A DNA stretch of 5,351 nucleotides from Rhizobacter sp. (GCA_025351675.1 JANXVK010000121.1:1-5351); one strand, 5' to 3'; numbered from the stretch's first letter, positions 1 to 5,351 are shown. Notes: generated from the sequence alone by a model not told the origin. Program-made: numbers and translations.

Positions 1-96
1 GCTGTTGCGAGAGTCCACCGTTTGAGAAGTGGTAACCGAGCACGGCGCAAATTTGCGTAAAAGCAAAGTGGGGCTGACAAACCAAACTGACTCAAC
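1..96 (+). promoter_or_regulatory. Leader of the rplM-rpsI operon
   Basis: This 96-base non-coding stretch must hold at least part of the promoter and 5' UTR of the ribosomal protein operon, unless transcription starts outside the window. I cannot place a convincing -35/-10 pair: TTGAGA at 22-27 resembles a -35 box, but no good -10 lies 16-18 bases downstream. It contains a perfect 12-base palindrome (46-57). No clear Shine-Dalgarno precedes the rplM ATG; the bases just upstream are A- and C-rich. The end of an upstream gene could lie at the left edge but cannot be recognised. Confidence 0.4.
46..57. repeat. 12-bp perfect palindrome in the rplM leader
   Basis: CGCAAATTTGCG reads identically on both strands. 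As RNA it would form only a short stem, because the AAATTT centre must open into a loop. A competing pairing is visible: TTTGC (52-56) can pair with GCAAA (63-67) across a six-base loop. It could be a protein-binding site on DNA, part of a leader structure, or chance. Confidence 0.35.
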
Positions 97-525
97 ATGA
101 AAACCTTCAGCGCCAAACCGGCCGAAGTGGTGCATGAGTGGTTTGTGATTGACGCAACCGACAAGGTTCTCGGAAGGGTGGCCAGTGAAGTCGCCCTCCG
201 TCTGCGCGGCAAACACAAGGCCATCTACACGCCTCACGTCGACACCGGCGACTTCATCGTCATCGTCAACGCCGAAAAGATCCGCGTGACCGGCAACAAG
301 GCCAATGACAAGGTGTACTACCGTCATTCGGGCTACCCGGGCGGCATCCACGCCACCAAGTTCAAGGACATGCAGGCCAAACACCCCGGCCGCGCCATAG
401 AGAAGGCCGTCAAGGGCATGCTCCCGAAGGGTCCGCTGGGCTATGCGATGGTGAAGAAGCTGAAGGTCTACGCCGGTGCCACGCACCCGCATACCGCTCA
501 GCAGCCCAAAGTGCTGGACATCTAA
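97..525 (+). CDS. rplM: 50S ribosomal protein L13
   Basis: L13 is a primary-binding protein of the large ribosomal subunit and contacts 23S rRNA early in 50S assembly. The 142-residue product is the usual bacterial length and is recognisable along its whole length: the N-terminal [25 protein letters not shown] (about 14-30), the HVDTGDFIV segment (47-55), [10 protein letters not shown] (74-83) and the family signature around [13 protein letters not shown] (103-115), ending in QPKVLDI. The ATG gives the family's standard N-terminus although no strong Shine-Dalgarno lies upstream. It is the first gene of a two-gene operon with rpsI, 12 bases downstream, the conserved bacterial arrangement that keeps L13 and S9 synthesis matched. 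In E. coli this operon is known to be feedback-regulated by L13; whether the leader here does the same is unknown. Nothing is odd in the coding sequence. Confidence 0.98.
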   Translation: MKTFSAKPAEVVHEWFVIDATDKVLGRVASEVALRLRGKHKAIYTPHVDTGDFIVIVNAEKIRVTGNKANDKVYYRHSGYPGGIHATKFKDMQAKHPGRAIEKAVKGMLPKGPLGYAMVKKLKVYAGATHPHTAQQPKVLDI

Positions 526-529
526 GGAG
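524..529 (+). promoter_or_regulatory. rpsI ribosome binding site overlapping the rplM stop codon
   Basis: AAGGAG lies eight bases before the rpsI ATG, and its first two A residues are the last two bases of the rplM TAA stop. A terminating ribosome would therefore sit on the rpsI binding site, which suggests translational coupling of L13 and S9. Confidence 0.85.
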
Positions 530-537
530 CTGCAGCA

Positions 538-930
538 ATGATCGGTATTTGGAACTACGGAACCGGCCGCCGCAAATCGTCGGTGGCGCGCGTTTTCATC
601 AAAAAGGGCACCGGCCTGATCACCGTCAACGGCAAGACCGTCGACGAGTATTTCGGCCGCCAGACCTCCATCATGGTCGTGCGTCAGCCGCTGGTGCTGA
701 CCACGAACGATGCAGCGTTCGACGTCAAGGTCAACGTGCATGGCGGCGGTGAGTCGGGTCAGGCCGGCGCGGTGCGCCACGGCATCACACGCGCCCTGAT
801 CGACTACGACGAAACGCTCAAGCCGGCGTTGAAGCACGCCGGGTTCGTCACGCGCGATGCGCGTGAAGTCGAACGCAAGAAGGTCGGCTTCCACGGCGCG
901 CGCCGTCGCAAGCAGTTCAGCAAGCGATAG
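538..930 (+). CDS. rpsI: 30S ribosomal protein S9
   Basis: S9 sits in the head of the small subunit, and its C-terminal tail reaches toward the P-site tRNA. The 130-residue product is full length. Visible hallmarks are the N-terminal [15 protein letters not shown] (6-20), the family signature beginning [14 protein letters not shown] (69-82) and continuing ITRAL, and the basic tail from [11 protein letters not shown] through [11 protein letters not shown] (105-130), ending in the conserved SKR. The ATG has a strong Shine-Dalgarno eight bases upstream and gives the usual [13 protein letters not shown] start. The gene is co-transcribed with rplM and followed by a structured 3' UTR and an intrinsic terminator, so the operon ends here. 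Base composition matches rplM. No anomaly is seen. Confidence 0.98.
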   Translation: MIGIWNYGTGRRKSSVARVFIKKGTGLITVNGKTVDEYFGRQTSIMVVRQPLVLTTNDAAFDVKVNVHGGGESGQAGAVRHGITRALIDYDETLKPALKHAGFVTRDAREVERKKVGFHGARRRKQFSKR

Positions 931-964
931 ACGACAGCCCTTCGGTCGACGAGTACGCCGACTG

Positions 965-1016
965 ATCCCCCCCGGGGATGCGGGCCCGCTTCAGAGCGGC
1001 CCGGCGCTGGGCCCGC
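965..1016 (+). repeat. GC-rich inverted repeats in the rpsI 3' UTR
   Basis: Several inverted repeats are packed between the rpsI stop and the terminator. ATCCCC (965-970) pairs with GGGGAT (974-979) around a three-C loop, inside a run of seven C residues. GCGGGCCC (980-987) is the exact reverse complement of GGGCCCGC (1009-1016). As an alternative, 982-990 can pair with AGCGGCCC (995-1002) with one bulged base. The RNA here should be highly structured, although high GC content alone produces some such pairing. Confidence 0.5.
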
Positions 1017-1025
1017 CGCTTCGAT

Positions 1026-1057
1026 CAAGAGCCACCTTCGGGTGGCTCTTGTGTTTT
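1026..1057 (+). terminator. Intrinsic terminator of the rplM-rpsI operon
   Basis: A perfect 11-bp stem (CAAGAGCCACC at 1026-1036 with its complement at 1041-1051) is closed by a stable TTCG tetraloop and followed by TGTTTT. The U tract is short but the hairpin is strong. It lies about 95 bases after the rpsI stop. Confidence 0.85.
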
Positions 1058-1080
1058 CGGGGCGTCAATCGCGCGGCTCC

Positions 1081-1086
1081 TACAAT
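1081..1086 (+). promoter_or_regulatory. Candidate -10 box for the DUF6776-bactofilin unit
   Basis: TACAAT, followed by CG, matches five of six bases of the sigma-70 -10 consensus. It lies just after the rpsI terminator and 31 bases before the next start codon, where a promoter is expected. I see no good -35 box at 16-18 bases, so the call rests on the -10 and its position. Confidence 0.4.
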
Positions 1087-1117
1087 CGCGCCTCTTTCAC
1101 GAGGAACGAACCCGCCG

Positions 1118-1828
1118 ATGCGCCTCAAGTTGCTGCGCCGCCGCCTGTCGATCAGCGCGCCGCGCATGATTGTGCGCAGCCACCTGCCGTGGCCGCTGCG
1201 CTGGGCCGTGATCGCGCTGATGTTCGGCTTCTCGGCCGCGCTCGCGCTGTGGGCGTTCGAGTTCGGCAAGAGCATTGCCGGGCTCGATCGCAACGCGGCC
1301 GCGGAGCTGCAGGGCCTGCGCGTTGAGGTCGCGCAACTGCGCAGCGAGCGTGAGAAGGCGATTTCGATCGCGAATACCGCCGAGAGCCTGCTGAAGACCG
1401 AGAGGACCGTGCAGGACAAACTCGCGCGGCAGCTCAGGCTGGTCGAGGCCGACAACATGGCGATGAAGAGCGATCTCGGGTTCTTCGAGCGTCTGCTGCC
1501 GGCCGGCGCGAGCGAGGGGCTGATGATTCGCGGCCTGCAGGTTGAACCGCAATCGCCCGGCCATGTGCGATTACAGCTGCTCGTGATGCAGGCCGGCAAG
1601 ACGCTGCCCGAGTTCAAGGGTCGCTACGAGATCACGCTCGCGGGCACGCTCGACGGCAAGCCGTGGACGTTCACGCCCTTGGGCGGTGCGCAGCCGTTGC
1701 AGTTGAAACAATATTTGCGGGTCGAGGGAATGCTCGATCCGCCGCCGCTGGCCGTGGTAAAAACCGCTTCGGTCAGGGTGATGGACTTGAACGGCGCGGT
1801 GAAAGCCGGCTTGACCGTCAAGCCGTAG
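1118..1828 (+). CDS. DUF6776 family membrane-anchored coiled-coil protein
   Basis: The 236-residue product has no known function; the family assignment (DUF6776, common in betaproteobacteria) comes from memory and architecture. A basic N-terminus (1-28, many Arg) precedes one hydrophobic segment (about 29-47, from RWAVIALMFGF to ALWAF), which predicts a single-pass inner-membrane protein with a periplasmic C-terminus. Residues 57-120 are rich in Leu, Glu, Arg and Gln and look like a coiled coil. A DLGFFERLLP motif (119-128) links it to a C-terminal domain of alternating polar and hydrophobic stretches, probably beta-rich, ending GLTVKP. The ATG at 1118 is preceded by GAGGA with a 12-base gap; an in-frame ATG at 1166 would still keep the membrane segment. 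The open frame runs further upstream, but there it overlaps rpsI and the terminator, so those starts are implausible. The bactofilin gene begins 21 bases after the stop, so the two are probably co-transcribed; a membrane partner or anchor for bactofilin is an attractive but untested guess. Confidence 0.8.
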   Translation: MRLKLLRRRLSISAPRMIVRSHLPWPLRWAVIALMFGFSAALALWAFEFGKSIAGLDRNAAAELQGLRVEVAQLRSEREKAISIANTAESLLKTERTVQDKLARQLRLVEADNMAMKSDLGFFERLLPAGASEGLMIRGLQVEPQSPGHVRLQLLVMQAGKTLPEFKGRYEITLAGTLDGKPWTFTPLGGAQPLQLKQYLRVEGMLDPPPLAVVKTASVRVMDLNGAVKAGLTVKP

Positions 1829-1837
1829 TTCGTCGTT

Positions 1838-1841
1838 GGAG
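1838..1841 (+). promoter_or_regulatory. Bactofilin ribosome binding site that selects the GTG start
   Basis: GGAG (part of GGAGAA, 1838-1843) lies eight bases before GTG at 1850, ideal spacing. This decides the start: the alternative in-frame TTG at 1836-1838 overlaps the Shine-Dalgarno itself and has nothing like one upstream. Confidence 0.7.
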
Positions 1842-1849
1842 AACGCCTC

Positions 1850-2243
1850 GTGTTCGGCAAAAAAACAACCACCGATCCGCACGCTGGTCGGCGAGGGCAC
1901 CTTGATTCACGGTGAAGTGCGCTTCAGCGAAGGCCTGCGCATCGACGGCGAGGTGCTCGGTGACGTGACGGCAATCGGTGACGGCACCAGCATCCTCGTG
2001 ATCAGCGAGAAAGCCCGTGTGACCGGCAAGGTTTCGGGCGGGAACGTGATTATCAACGGGACCGTGAACGGGCCGATCCGGTCGACCGAACTGCTCGAAT
2101 TGCAGCCCAAGGCCGTGATCGTCGGCGACGTATGCTACGAGGTGCTTGAAATGCACCAAGGCGCCACCATTGATGGTGAACTGCGGCCGATGGGCGCCGC
2201 AGAAAGGCCCGGTCTCAAACTTGCCGCGTCGAATCCGGGATAA
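1850..2243 (+). CDS. Bactofilin (polymer-forming cytoskeletal protein), 5' frame interrupted at an A7 run
   Basis: Bactofilins are small proteins that polymerise without nucleotide into beta-helical filaments, usually at the membrane face, and organise cell-wall enzymes and cell shape. The core is clear: LVGEGTLIHGEVRFSEGLRI, then SILVISEKARVTGKV, VIINGTVNGPI, LLELQPKAVIVGDV and LEMHQGATIDGEL, the regular Gly-rich repeat of the family, with a short Pro/Ala-rich tail. The GTG at 1850, with a well-placed GGAG, encodes M-F-G-K-K, which I recall as a typical start in this group. However, the seven A residues at 1859-1865 push that frame into a stop at 1913-1915 after 21 codons. With six A's the gene reads through as 130 residues (MFGKKQPPIRTLVGEG...). 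The only uninterrupted alternative starts at TTG 1836 (135 residues, MENASCSAKKQPPI...) and lacks a Shine-Dalgarno. Sequencing error, mutation or slippage are all possible; the rest of the gene is intact, so it is probably functional. Confidence 0.85.
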
Positions 2244-2244
2244 T
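2239..2244 (+). promoter_or_regulatory. Candidate -10 box for erpA
   Basis: GATAAT, followed by CG, matches five of six -10 consensus bases and contains the TAA stop of the bactofilin gene. It lies 35 bases before the erpA ATG. No -35 at proper spacing is evident (TTGCCG at 2221-2226 is only 12 bases away). It would let erpA be transcribed independently of the genes before it. Confidence 0.35.
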
Positions 2245-2253
2245 CGAGGGCAT

Positions 2254-2266
2254 CGGCAAACTGCCG
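2254..2266 (+). promoter_or_regulatory. Small hairpin beside the erpA ribosome binding site
   Basis: CGGCA (2254-2258) and TGCCG (2262-2266) form a perfect 5-bp stem with an AAC loop, one base before the AGGAG Shine-Dalgarno (2268-2272), which is itself seven bases before the ATG. The stem leaves the Shine-Dalgarno free. It could influence translation or RNA stability, or be incidental. Confidence 0.3.
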
Positions 2267-2279
2267 CAGGAGTTCCCCC

Positions 2280-2675
2280 ATGAGCGCGATCGCTGAAAAG
2301 ATTCAGGCAGAAAACATCCAGTCGTTGGCCCAAATGGACGAGCCGCCGGTGCCGCTGGTCTTCACCGACAGCGCCGCCAACAAGGTCAAGGAACTGGTCG
2401 ACGAAGAAGGCAACCCCGAGTTGAAGCTGCGCGTGTTCGTGCAGGGCGGCGGTTGCTCCGGCTTCCAGTACGGCTTCACCTTCGACGAAATCGTCAACGA
2501 CGACGACACGCAGATGAGCAAGAACGGCGTCACGCTGCTGATCGACGCAATGAGCCTGCAGTACCTCGCCGGCGCCGAGATCGACTACAAGGACGACCTG
2601 CAAGGCGCCCAGTTCGTGATCAAGAATCCGAACGCGACGACCACCTGCGGTTGCGGCTCAAGCTTCTCGGCTTGA
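2280..2675 (+). CDS. erpA: Iron-sulfur cluster insertion protein ErpA
   Basis: ErpA is an A-type carrier of the IscA/HesB family that receives Fe-S clusters from the assembly machinery and delivers them to cytoplasmic apo-proteins, including enzymes of isoprenoid synthesis and respiration. The 131-residue product carries the three cluster-binding cysteines: Cys59 in [11 protein letters not shown] (56-66), and Cys123 and Cys125 in [10 protein letters not shown] (120-129). The N-terminal extension of about 20 residues before [12 protein letters not shown] is somewhat longer than in E. coli ErpA (114 residues); I recall similar extensions in betaproteobacteria. The [10 protein letters not shown] stretch and the short C-terminus fit ErpA better than IscA, and no isc genes are adjacent. 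The ATG has AGGAG seven bases upstream. The gene starts 36 bases after the bactofilin stop and is followed by a terminator, so it is the last gene of the rightward unit. Linkage to bactofilin looks like neighbourhood rather than shared function. Confidence 0.95.
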   Translation: MSAIAEKIQAENIQSLAQMDEPPVPLVFTDSAANKVKELVDEEGNPELKLRVFVQGGGCSGFQYGFTFDEIVNDDDTQMSKNGVTLLIDAMSLQYLAGAEIDYKDDLQGAQFVIKNPNATTTCGCGSSFSA

Positions 2676-2706
2676 ATTTTCGGACCAAGCGTTTCGCCTC
2701 GATGAC

Positions 2707-2738
2707 AAAGCCGCTTTCGGGCGGCTTTTGCGTTTTTT
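2707..2738 (+). terminator. Intrinsic terminator after erpA
   Basis: AAAGCCGC (2707-2714) pairs with GCGGCTTT (2721-2728) around a six-base loop, TTTCGG, and is followed by TGCG and six T residues (2733-2738). The last T is the first base of the complement of the anmK stop codon, so the terminator fills the gap between the convergent genes. It works rightward; read leftward there is no U tract. Confidence 0.9.
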
Positions 2739-3853
2739 CAGCCCGCGGGATACAGCGCGCCGAGCACGCGCGGGCCGGCCGCGCCGGTCACGCTCGGCAG
2801 GTTGGCCGACTCGCGCCGCGTGAACGCACGCGCCAGCCACGCGAACGCGCAGGCCTCGACCTGATCGGCGGGCAGCCCGCGCGCATCGGTCGGCCGCACG
2901 ACGATGCCGGGCAGCTGCGCGGCGAGCCGTCGCATCAGGTGCGCGTTGAAAGCGCCGCCGCCGCACACCAGCAACTCGCGTGAGCCTTCGGCGTGCCGCA
3001 GCACGTCGGCCGCGCACGCGGCCGCGGTGAGCTCGGTCAGCGTCGCCTGCACGTCGACCGGATCGGGCGACGGATGGCACTGCGCGAGTTGCGCCTGCAG
3101 CCACGGCGGATTGAACAGATCGCGGCCGGTGCTCTTCGGCGGTGGCAGCGCGAAGTAGGGTTCGGCGCGCATCTGAGCCAGCAGCGCGGCCAAGACTTGG
3201 CCCGACGCCGCCCATGCGCCGGCATCGTCGTAGCGCCGGCCGGTGTGCCGAAGGCACCAGTGGTCCATCAGCGCGTTGCCCGGCCCGCAATCGAAGCCAA
3301 TCACCGACCCATCGGCGCGCAGCGCGGTCAGGTTGCTGATGCCGCCGATGTTGAGGACGGCGACCGCTTCGCCCGCGCCACCGAACACGGTGTGATGAAA
3401 CGCCGGCACCAGCGGCGCGCCTTGGCCGCCGGCGGCGACATCACGGCTGCGCAGGTCGGCGATCACGTCGATACCGGTCAGCTCGGCCAGCAGCGCCGGA
3501 TTGTTCAGTTGGACGGTGTAGCCGATGCCGTCGAATTCGCGCGGGCGATGGCGCACGGTCTGGCCGTGGGCGCCGATCGCGCGCACCTGCGGGCGAGGCG
3601 TGCCGCTGGCCGCGCGCAACGCCTCGACGACCTCGGCATACACGCCCACCAGCGCATTCGCCGCCAGCGCGCCGCGGTGCAACTCGCTCTCGCCCGGCAC
3701 ATTCAGTGCGAGCAACTCGTGTGCGAGAGCGGGCTCGAACGCACGATGCGCGTGGGCGACGACGCGCATCGGTGCCGCCTCGAAATCCACCAGCACGCCG
3801 TCGACGCCATCCAGCGACGTGCCGGACATCAACCCGATGTAGAGTTCAGTCAT
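2738..3853 (-). CDS. anmK: Anhydro-N-acetylmuramic acid kinase
   Basis: AnmK opens the 1,6-anhydro ring of anhydro-MurNAc and phosphorylates it with ATP, giving MurNAc-6-phosphate, a cytoplasmic step of peptidoglycan recycling. The 371-residue product is full length for the family. It shows the N-terminal [10 protein letters not shown] (7-16), GAHGQTVRH (94-102), [18 protein letters not shown] (133-150), [11 protein letters not shown] (167-177), [12 protein letters not shown] (186-197) with the likely catalytic Asp188, [10 protein letters not shown] (239-248), the [11 protein letters not shown] phosphate-binding stretch (297-307) and NLPSVTGA (351-358). The ATG gives the standard [13 protein letters not shown] start. 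It has no Shine-Dalgarno, and a CACAAT element ends seven bases before the ATG, so the message may be leaderless. The gene is convergent with erpA and separated by a terminator from the M23 peptidase upstream, so it probably has its own promoter. A recycling kinase beside a peptidoglycan hydrolase makes functional sense. Confidence 0.96.
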   Translation of the reverse strand: MTELYIGLMSGTSLDGVDGVLVDFEAAPMRVVAHAHRAFEPALAHELLALNVPGESELHRGALAANALVGVYAEVVEALRAASGTPRPQVRAIGAHGQTVRHRPREFDGIGYTVQLNNPALLAELTGIDVIADLRSRDVAAGGQGAPLVPAFHHTVFGGAGEAVAVLNIGGISNLTALRADGSVIGFDCGPGNALMDHWCLRHTGRRYDDAGAWAASGQVLAALLAQMRAEPYFALPPPKSTGRDLFNPPWLQAQLAQCHPSPDPVDVQATLTELTAAACAADVLRHAEGSRELLVCGGGAFNAHLMRRLAAQLPGIVVRPTDARGLPADQVEACAFAWLARAFTRRESANLPSVTGAAGPRVLGALYPAG

Positions 3854-3859
3854 GCGTCG

Positions 3860-3865
3860 ATTGTG
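3860..3865 (-). promoter_or_regulatory. Candidate -10 box directly before anmK
   Basis: On the minus strand CACAAT followed by CGACGC leads into the anmK ATG. A transcription start seven bases after the -10 would fall on the A of the ATG, giving a leaderless mRNA, consistent with the missing Shine-Dalgarno. No clear -35 is visible; the expected position overlaps the terminator hairpin of the preceding gene. Confidence 0.35.
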
Positions 3866-3877
3866 CCGGCGCCAAGG

Positions 3878-3898
3878 AAAAAGCCCGCAACTGCGGGC
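3878..3898 (-). terminator. Intrinsic terminator of the M23 peptidase gene
   Basis: On the minus strand GCCCGC and GCGGGC (3898-3893 and 3888-3883) form a 6-bp GC stem with an AGTT loop, followed by five T residues (3882-3878). It lies 24 bases after the peptidase stop and ends 24 bases before the anmK start, which argues that the two leftward genes are separate transcription units. Confidence 0.85.
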
Positions 3899-3922
3899 CT
3901 TCGATCGTCGGGTGCGGGGCGA

Positions 3923-5314
3923 TCACTCCGCGTAGGTGCCCGATCGCGCGACCGTGTCGGCTATGTCGAGCTGATCCTTCAGGTTCTTCGCCAGCTGCGC
4001 GAACTCGGCCTTTTGGGCCGGCGCGAGCGGGATGGACTCGGACGCCTTGGCCATGATCAGCGGGTTTTGCTGAACCCCGCCGACCTTGACCTCGAAATGC
4101 AGGTGCGGGCCTGTGGCCCAGCCGGTCGAGCCGACCGCGCCAATGCGCTGGCCCTGCTCGACGTATGCGCCGCGCTTCACCTCGATGCGGCTCATGTGCG
4201 CGTACAGCGTCGAGCGCTGCGCGCTGTGGCGAATCTCGACGACGTTGCCGTAGCCGTTCTGCCAGCCCGCGAAATCGACCCTACCGTCGCCGACGCTGCG
4301 GATGGCGGTGCCGTTCGGCGCGCCGTAGTCGACGCCCTTGTGCTGCTTCCAGCTGTTCAGGATCGGGTGCATGCGCATCGCGAAGCCCGAGGTTACGCGA
4401 GAGAACTCCATCGGGCTGGCGAGAAACGCGCGCTTCTTGCTCTGGCCGTCGAAGCCGAAGTAGCTGCCCTTGCCCGTAGCGTCCTTGAACCACACGGCCG
4501 AGTAGGTCTTGCCGTTGTTGGCGAAGTCGGCGGCGAGCACCTTGCCTGCGGCTGAGCTGCTCCAGGTGATCGGCTCGCCGTCGGCCGTCAGCGCTTCGTA
4601 CAGCACCGAGAAGGTGTCGCCCTTCTGCAGCTGACGATGGAAGTCGAGGTCGGTCGCAAACACTTCGGCGATCTGCGTGGCAACACCATCCGGGATGCGC
4701 GCCTCGTCGGTTGCCGCGAACAGCGACGAGCGGATCGTGCCGCTGCCCATGCGCACCTGCGCGGCCAGCGGCGCGGTGTCGAGCATTGCCAGCAGCTTGC
4801 CGGCAATGCGCTTGACGGTCAGGCGGGTGAAGTGCGTGCCGAGCAGTTCGGCATTGGCCGGCGCGTAGCGCGCGACGAGTTCGGTCAGCGTGCCGTTCTC
4901 GTCGGTCTGCACGCGGACCATCTTGCCGCCGCGGCCTTCGAGCAACTGGTGTGCGGTCGTGTCGCTGCGCAGGAACTGCGCGGCGCCGGCATCGCTGACG
5001 TTCAGCCGCTTCAGCAGGCTGTCGACGGTGTCGCTGGCGCGGGTCAGGTCGGTTCTGTACAACTCGAGTTCGTGCTCCGCCAGCGCGTCGAGTTGCGACT
5101 GAATCTCGTCGGGAACGACGATTTCAGTCACCAGACGTTTCGGAATGTCAGCGGCGTCCGGCGCCATCGGGGCGATACCGAAGGCGGTGACGCCGAATCC
5201 GGCGAGGCCCAGCATCACCGCCGCCGACAGGCTGCGCGGGTGCGCCGAGACAAAACGGCCGGTGCGCGCGGTGGCCAAAGCGACGGCGCGATCAAGGAGG
5301 TCGAGCGATTTCAA
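3923..5314 (-). CDS. M23 family peptidoglycan endopeptidase, MepM/YebA-like
   Basis: This is a zinc metallopeptidase predicted to cut peptide cross-links of periplasmic peptidoglycan, as E. coli MepM does during wall expansion. The 463-residue product has an N-terminal membrane anchor (about 31-49, AAVMLGLAGFGVTAFGIAP), a short helical linker, a LysM/OapA-like region (about 96-150, from DSLLKRLNVSDAGAAQFL), a Csd3-like N-domain (about 196-280, including RIPDGVATQIAEVF and LQKGDTFSVLYE), and the C-terminal M23 domain (about 300-415). Zinc and catalytic residues are all present: His325 and Asp329 in QHKGVDYGAPNG, His373 in YAHMS, and His404-x-His406 in GPHLHFE, so it should be an active enzyme rather than a degenerate LytM activator. 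The start is uncertain: TTG at 5314 is the only usual start codon after the in-frame stop at 5323-5321, no Shine-Dalgarno precedes it, and the first internal ATG (residue 34) would cut into the membrane anchor. It has its own terminator before anmK. Confidence 0.93.
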   Translation of the reverse strand: MKSLDLLDRAVALATARTGRFVSAHPRSLSAAVMLGLAGFGVTAFGIAPMAPDAADIPKRLVTEIVVPDEIQSQLDALAEHELELYRTDLTRASDTVDSLLKRLNVSDAGAAQFLRSDTTAHQLLEGRGGKMVRVQTDENGTLTELVARYAPANAELLGTHFTRLTVKRIAGKLLAMLDTAPLAAQVRMGSGTIRSSLFAATDEARIPDGVATQIAEVFATDLDFHRQLQKGDTFSVLYEALTADGEPITWSSSAAGKVLAADFANNGKTYSAVWFKDATGKGSYFGFDGQSKKRAFLASPMEFSRVTSGFAMRMHPILNSWKQHKGVDYGAPNGTAIRSVGDGRVDFAGWQNGYGNVVEIRHSAQRSTLYAHMSRIEVKRGAYVEQGQRIGAVGSTGWATGPHLHFEVKVGGVQQNPLIMAKASESIPLAPAQKAEFAQLAKNLKDQLDIADTVARSGTYAE

Positions 5315-5351
5315 TTCGATTCAGGAGCACTTGAGGCTCGGTGCGAGTGGC
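5315..5351. other. Upstream region of the M23 peptidase, no supported gene
   Basis: These 37 bases lie before the leftward peptidase gene and must hold part of its promoter. On the plus strand AGGAG occurs at 5323-5327, but no well-spaced start codon follows within the window. In many relatives a divergent tyrS begins near here (from memory), but it cannot be seen. Confidence 0.3.

Noticed and set aside
967..973. A run of seven C residues as a phase-variation tract
   Set aside because: It lies in the rpsI 3' UTR, outside any gene start or supported promoter, so length changes would have no obvious switching effect.
857..1117. An N-terminal extension of the DUF6776 protein, since the frame is open back to 857
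   Set aside because: It would overlap the end of rpsI and read through a strong terminator; the residues before 1118 look non-coding.
991..1617. A 208-codon open frame on the minus strand opposite the DUF6776 gene
   Set aside because: It is Ser/Arg-rich, runs through the rpsI terminator, and competes with a sense gene that shows a coherent membrane and coiled-coil layout.
1818..2603. A 261-codon open frame on the minus strand opposite bactofilin and erpA
   Set aside because: It lies opposite two clear genes and has no family resemblance; it is explained by GC-rich codon bias.
2993..4555. A 520-codon open frame on the plus strand opposite anmK and the M23 gene
   Set aside because: It crosses two well-supported genes and the terminator between them, its product is an Arg/Ala-rich, low-complexity sequence with no recognisable domain, and such long antisense frames are common in high-GC DNA.
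3923..5314. The M23 protein as a non-catalytic LytM activator of the EnvC/NlpD type
   Set aside because: All zinc and catalytic residues (His325, Asp329, His373, His404, His406) are present, so an active endopeptidase is more likely.

Overview
The window is a compact, GC-rich stretch of bacterial chromosome, most likely from a betaproteobacterium of the order Burkholderiales. The ribosomal protein sequences look betaproteobacterial, and the order rplM-rpsI, DUF6776 protein, bactofilin, erpA, with anmK and an M23 peptidase convergent to them, is as I remember it from that group. No species can be named. I see no mobile element, CRISPR array, tRNA, rRNA or phage gene, and no gene-free stretch longer than about 190 bases.

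Layout: (1) 1-96, leader of the ribosomal protein operon. (2) 97-930 (+), rplM and rpsI, a tight two-gene operon; the rpsI ribosome binding site overlaps the rplM stop codon. A structured 3' UTR and a strong intrinsic terminator (1026-1057) follow. (3) 1118-2675 (+): a membrane-anchored coiled-coil protein (DUF6776), a bactofilin, and erpA, an A-type iron-sulfur carrier, ending in an intrinsic terminator (2707-2738). (4) 2738-3853 (-): anmK, anhydro-MurNAc kinase. (5) 3923-5314 (-): a MepM/YebA-like M23 endopeptidase with its own terminator (3878-3898) before anmK. (6) 5315-5351: upstream region of the peptidase, with no supported gene.

Two themes coexist. The ribosomal proteins and ErpA are housekeeping. 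The DUF6776 protein, bactofilin, M23 endopeptidase and AnmK all relate, by family, to cell shape, peptidoglycan cutting or peptidoglycan recycling, although they sit in at least three transcription units.

The most notable anomaly is at the 5' end of the bactofilin gene. A well-spaced Shine-Dalgarno and GTG start encode a bactofilin-like beginning (M-F-G-K-K), but a run of seven A residues then puts the rest of the gene out of frame by one base. This is either a homopolymer sequencing error, a real mutation, or a slippage or frameshift site. No wholly new system is evident; otherwise the window is ordinary core genome.
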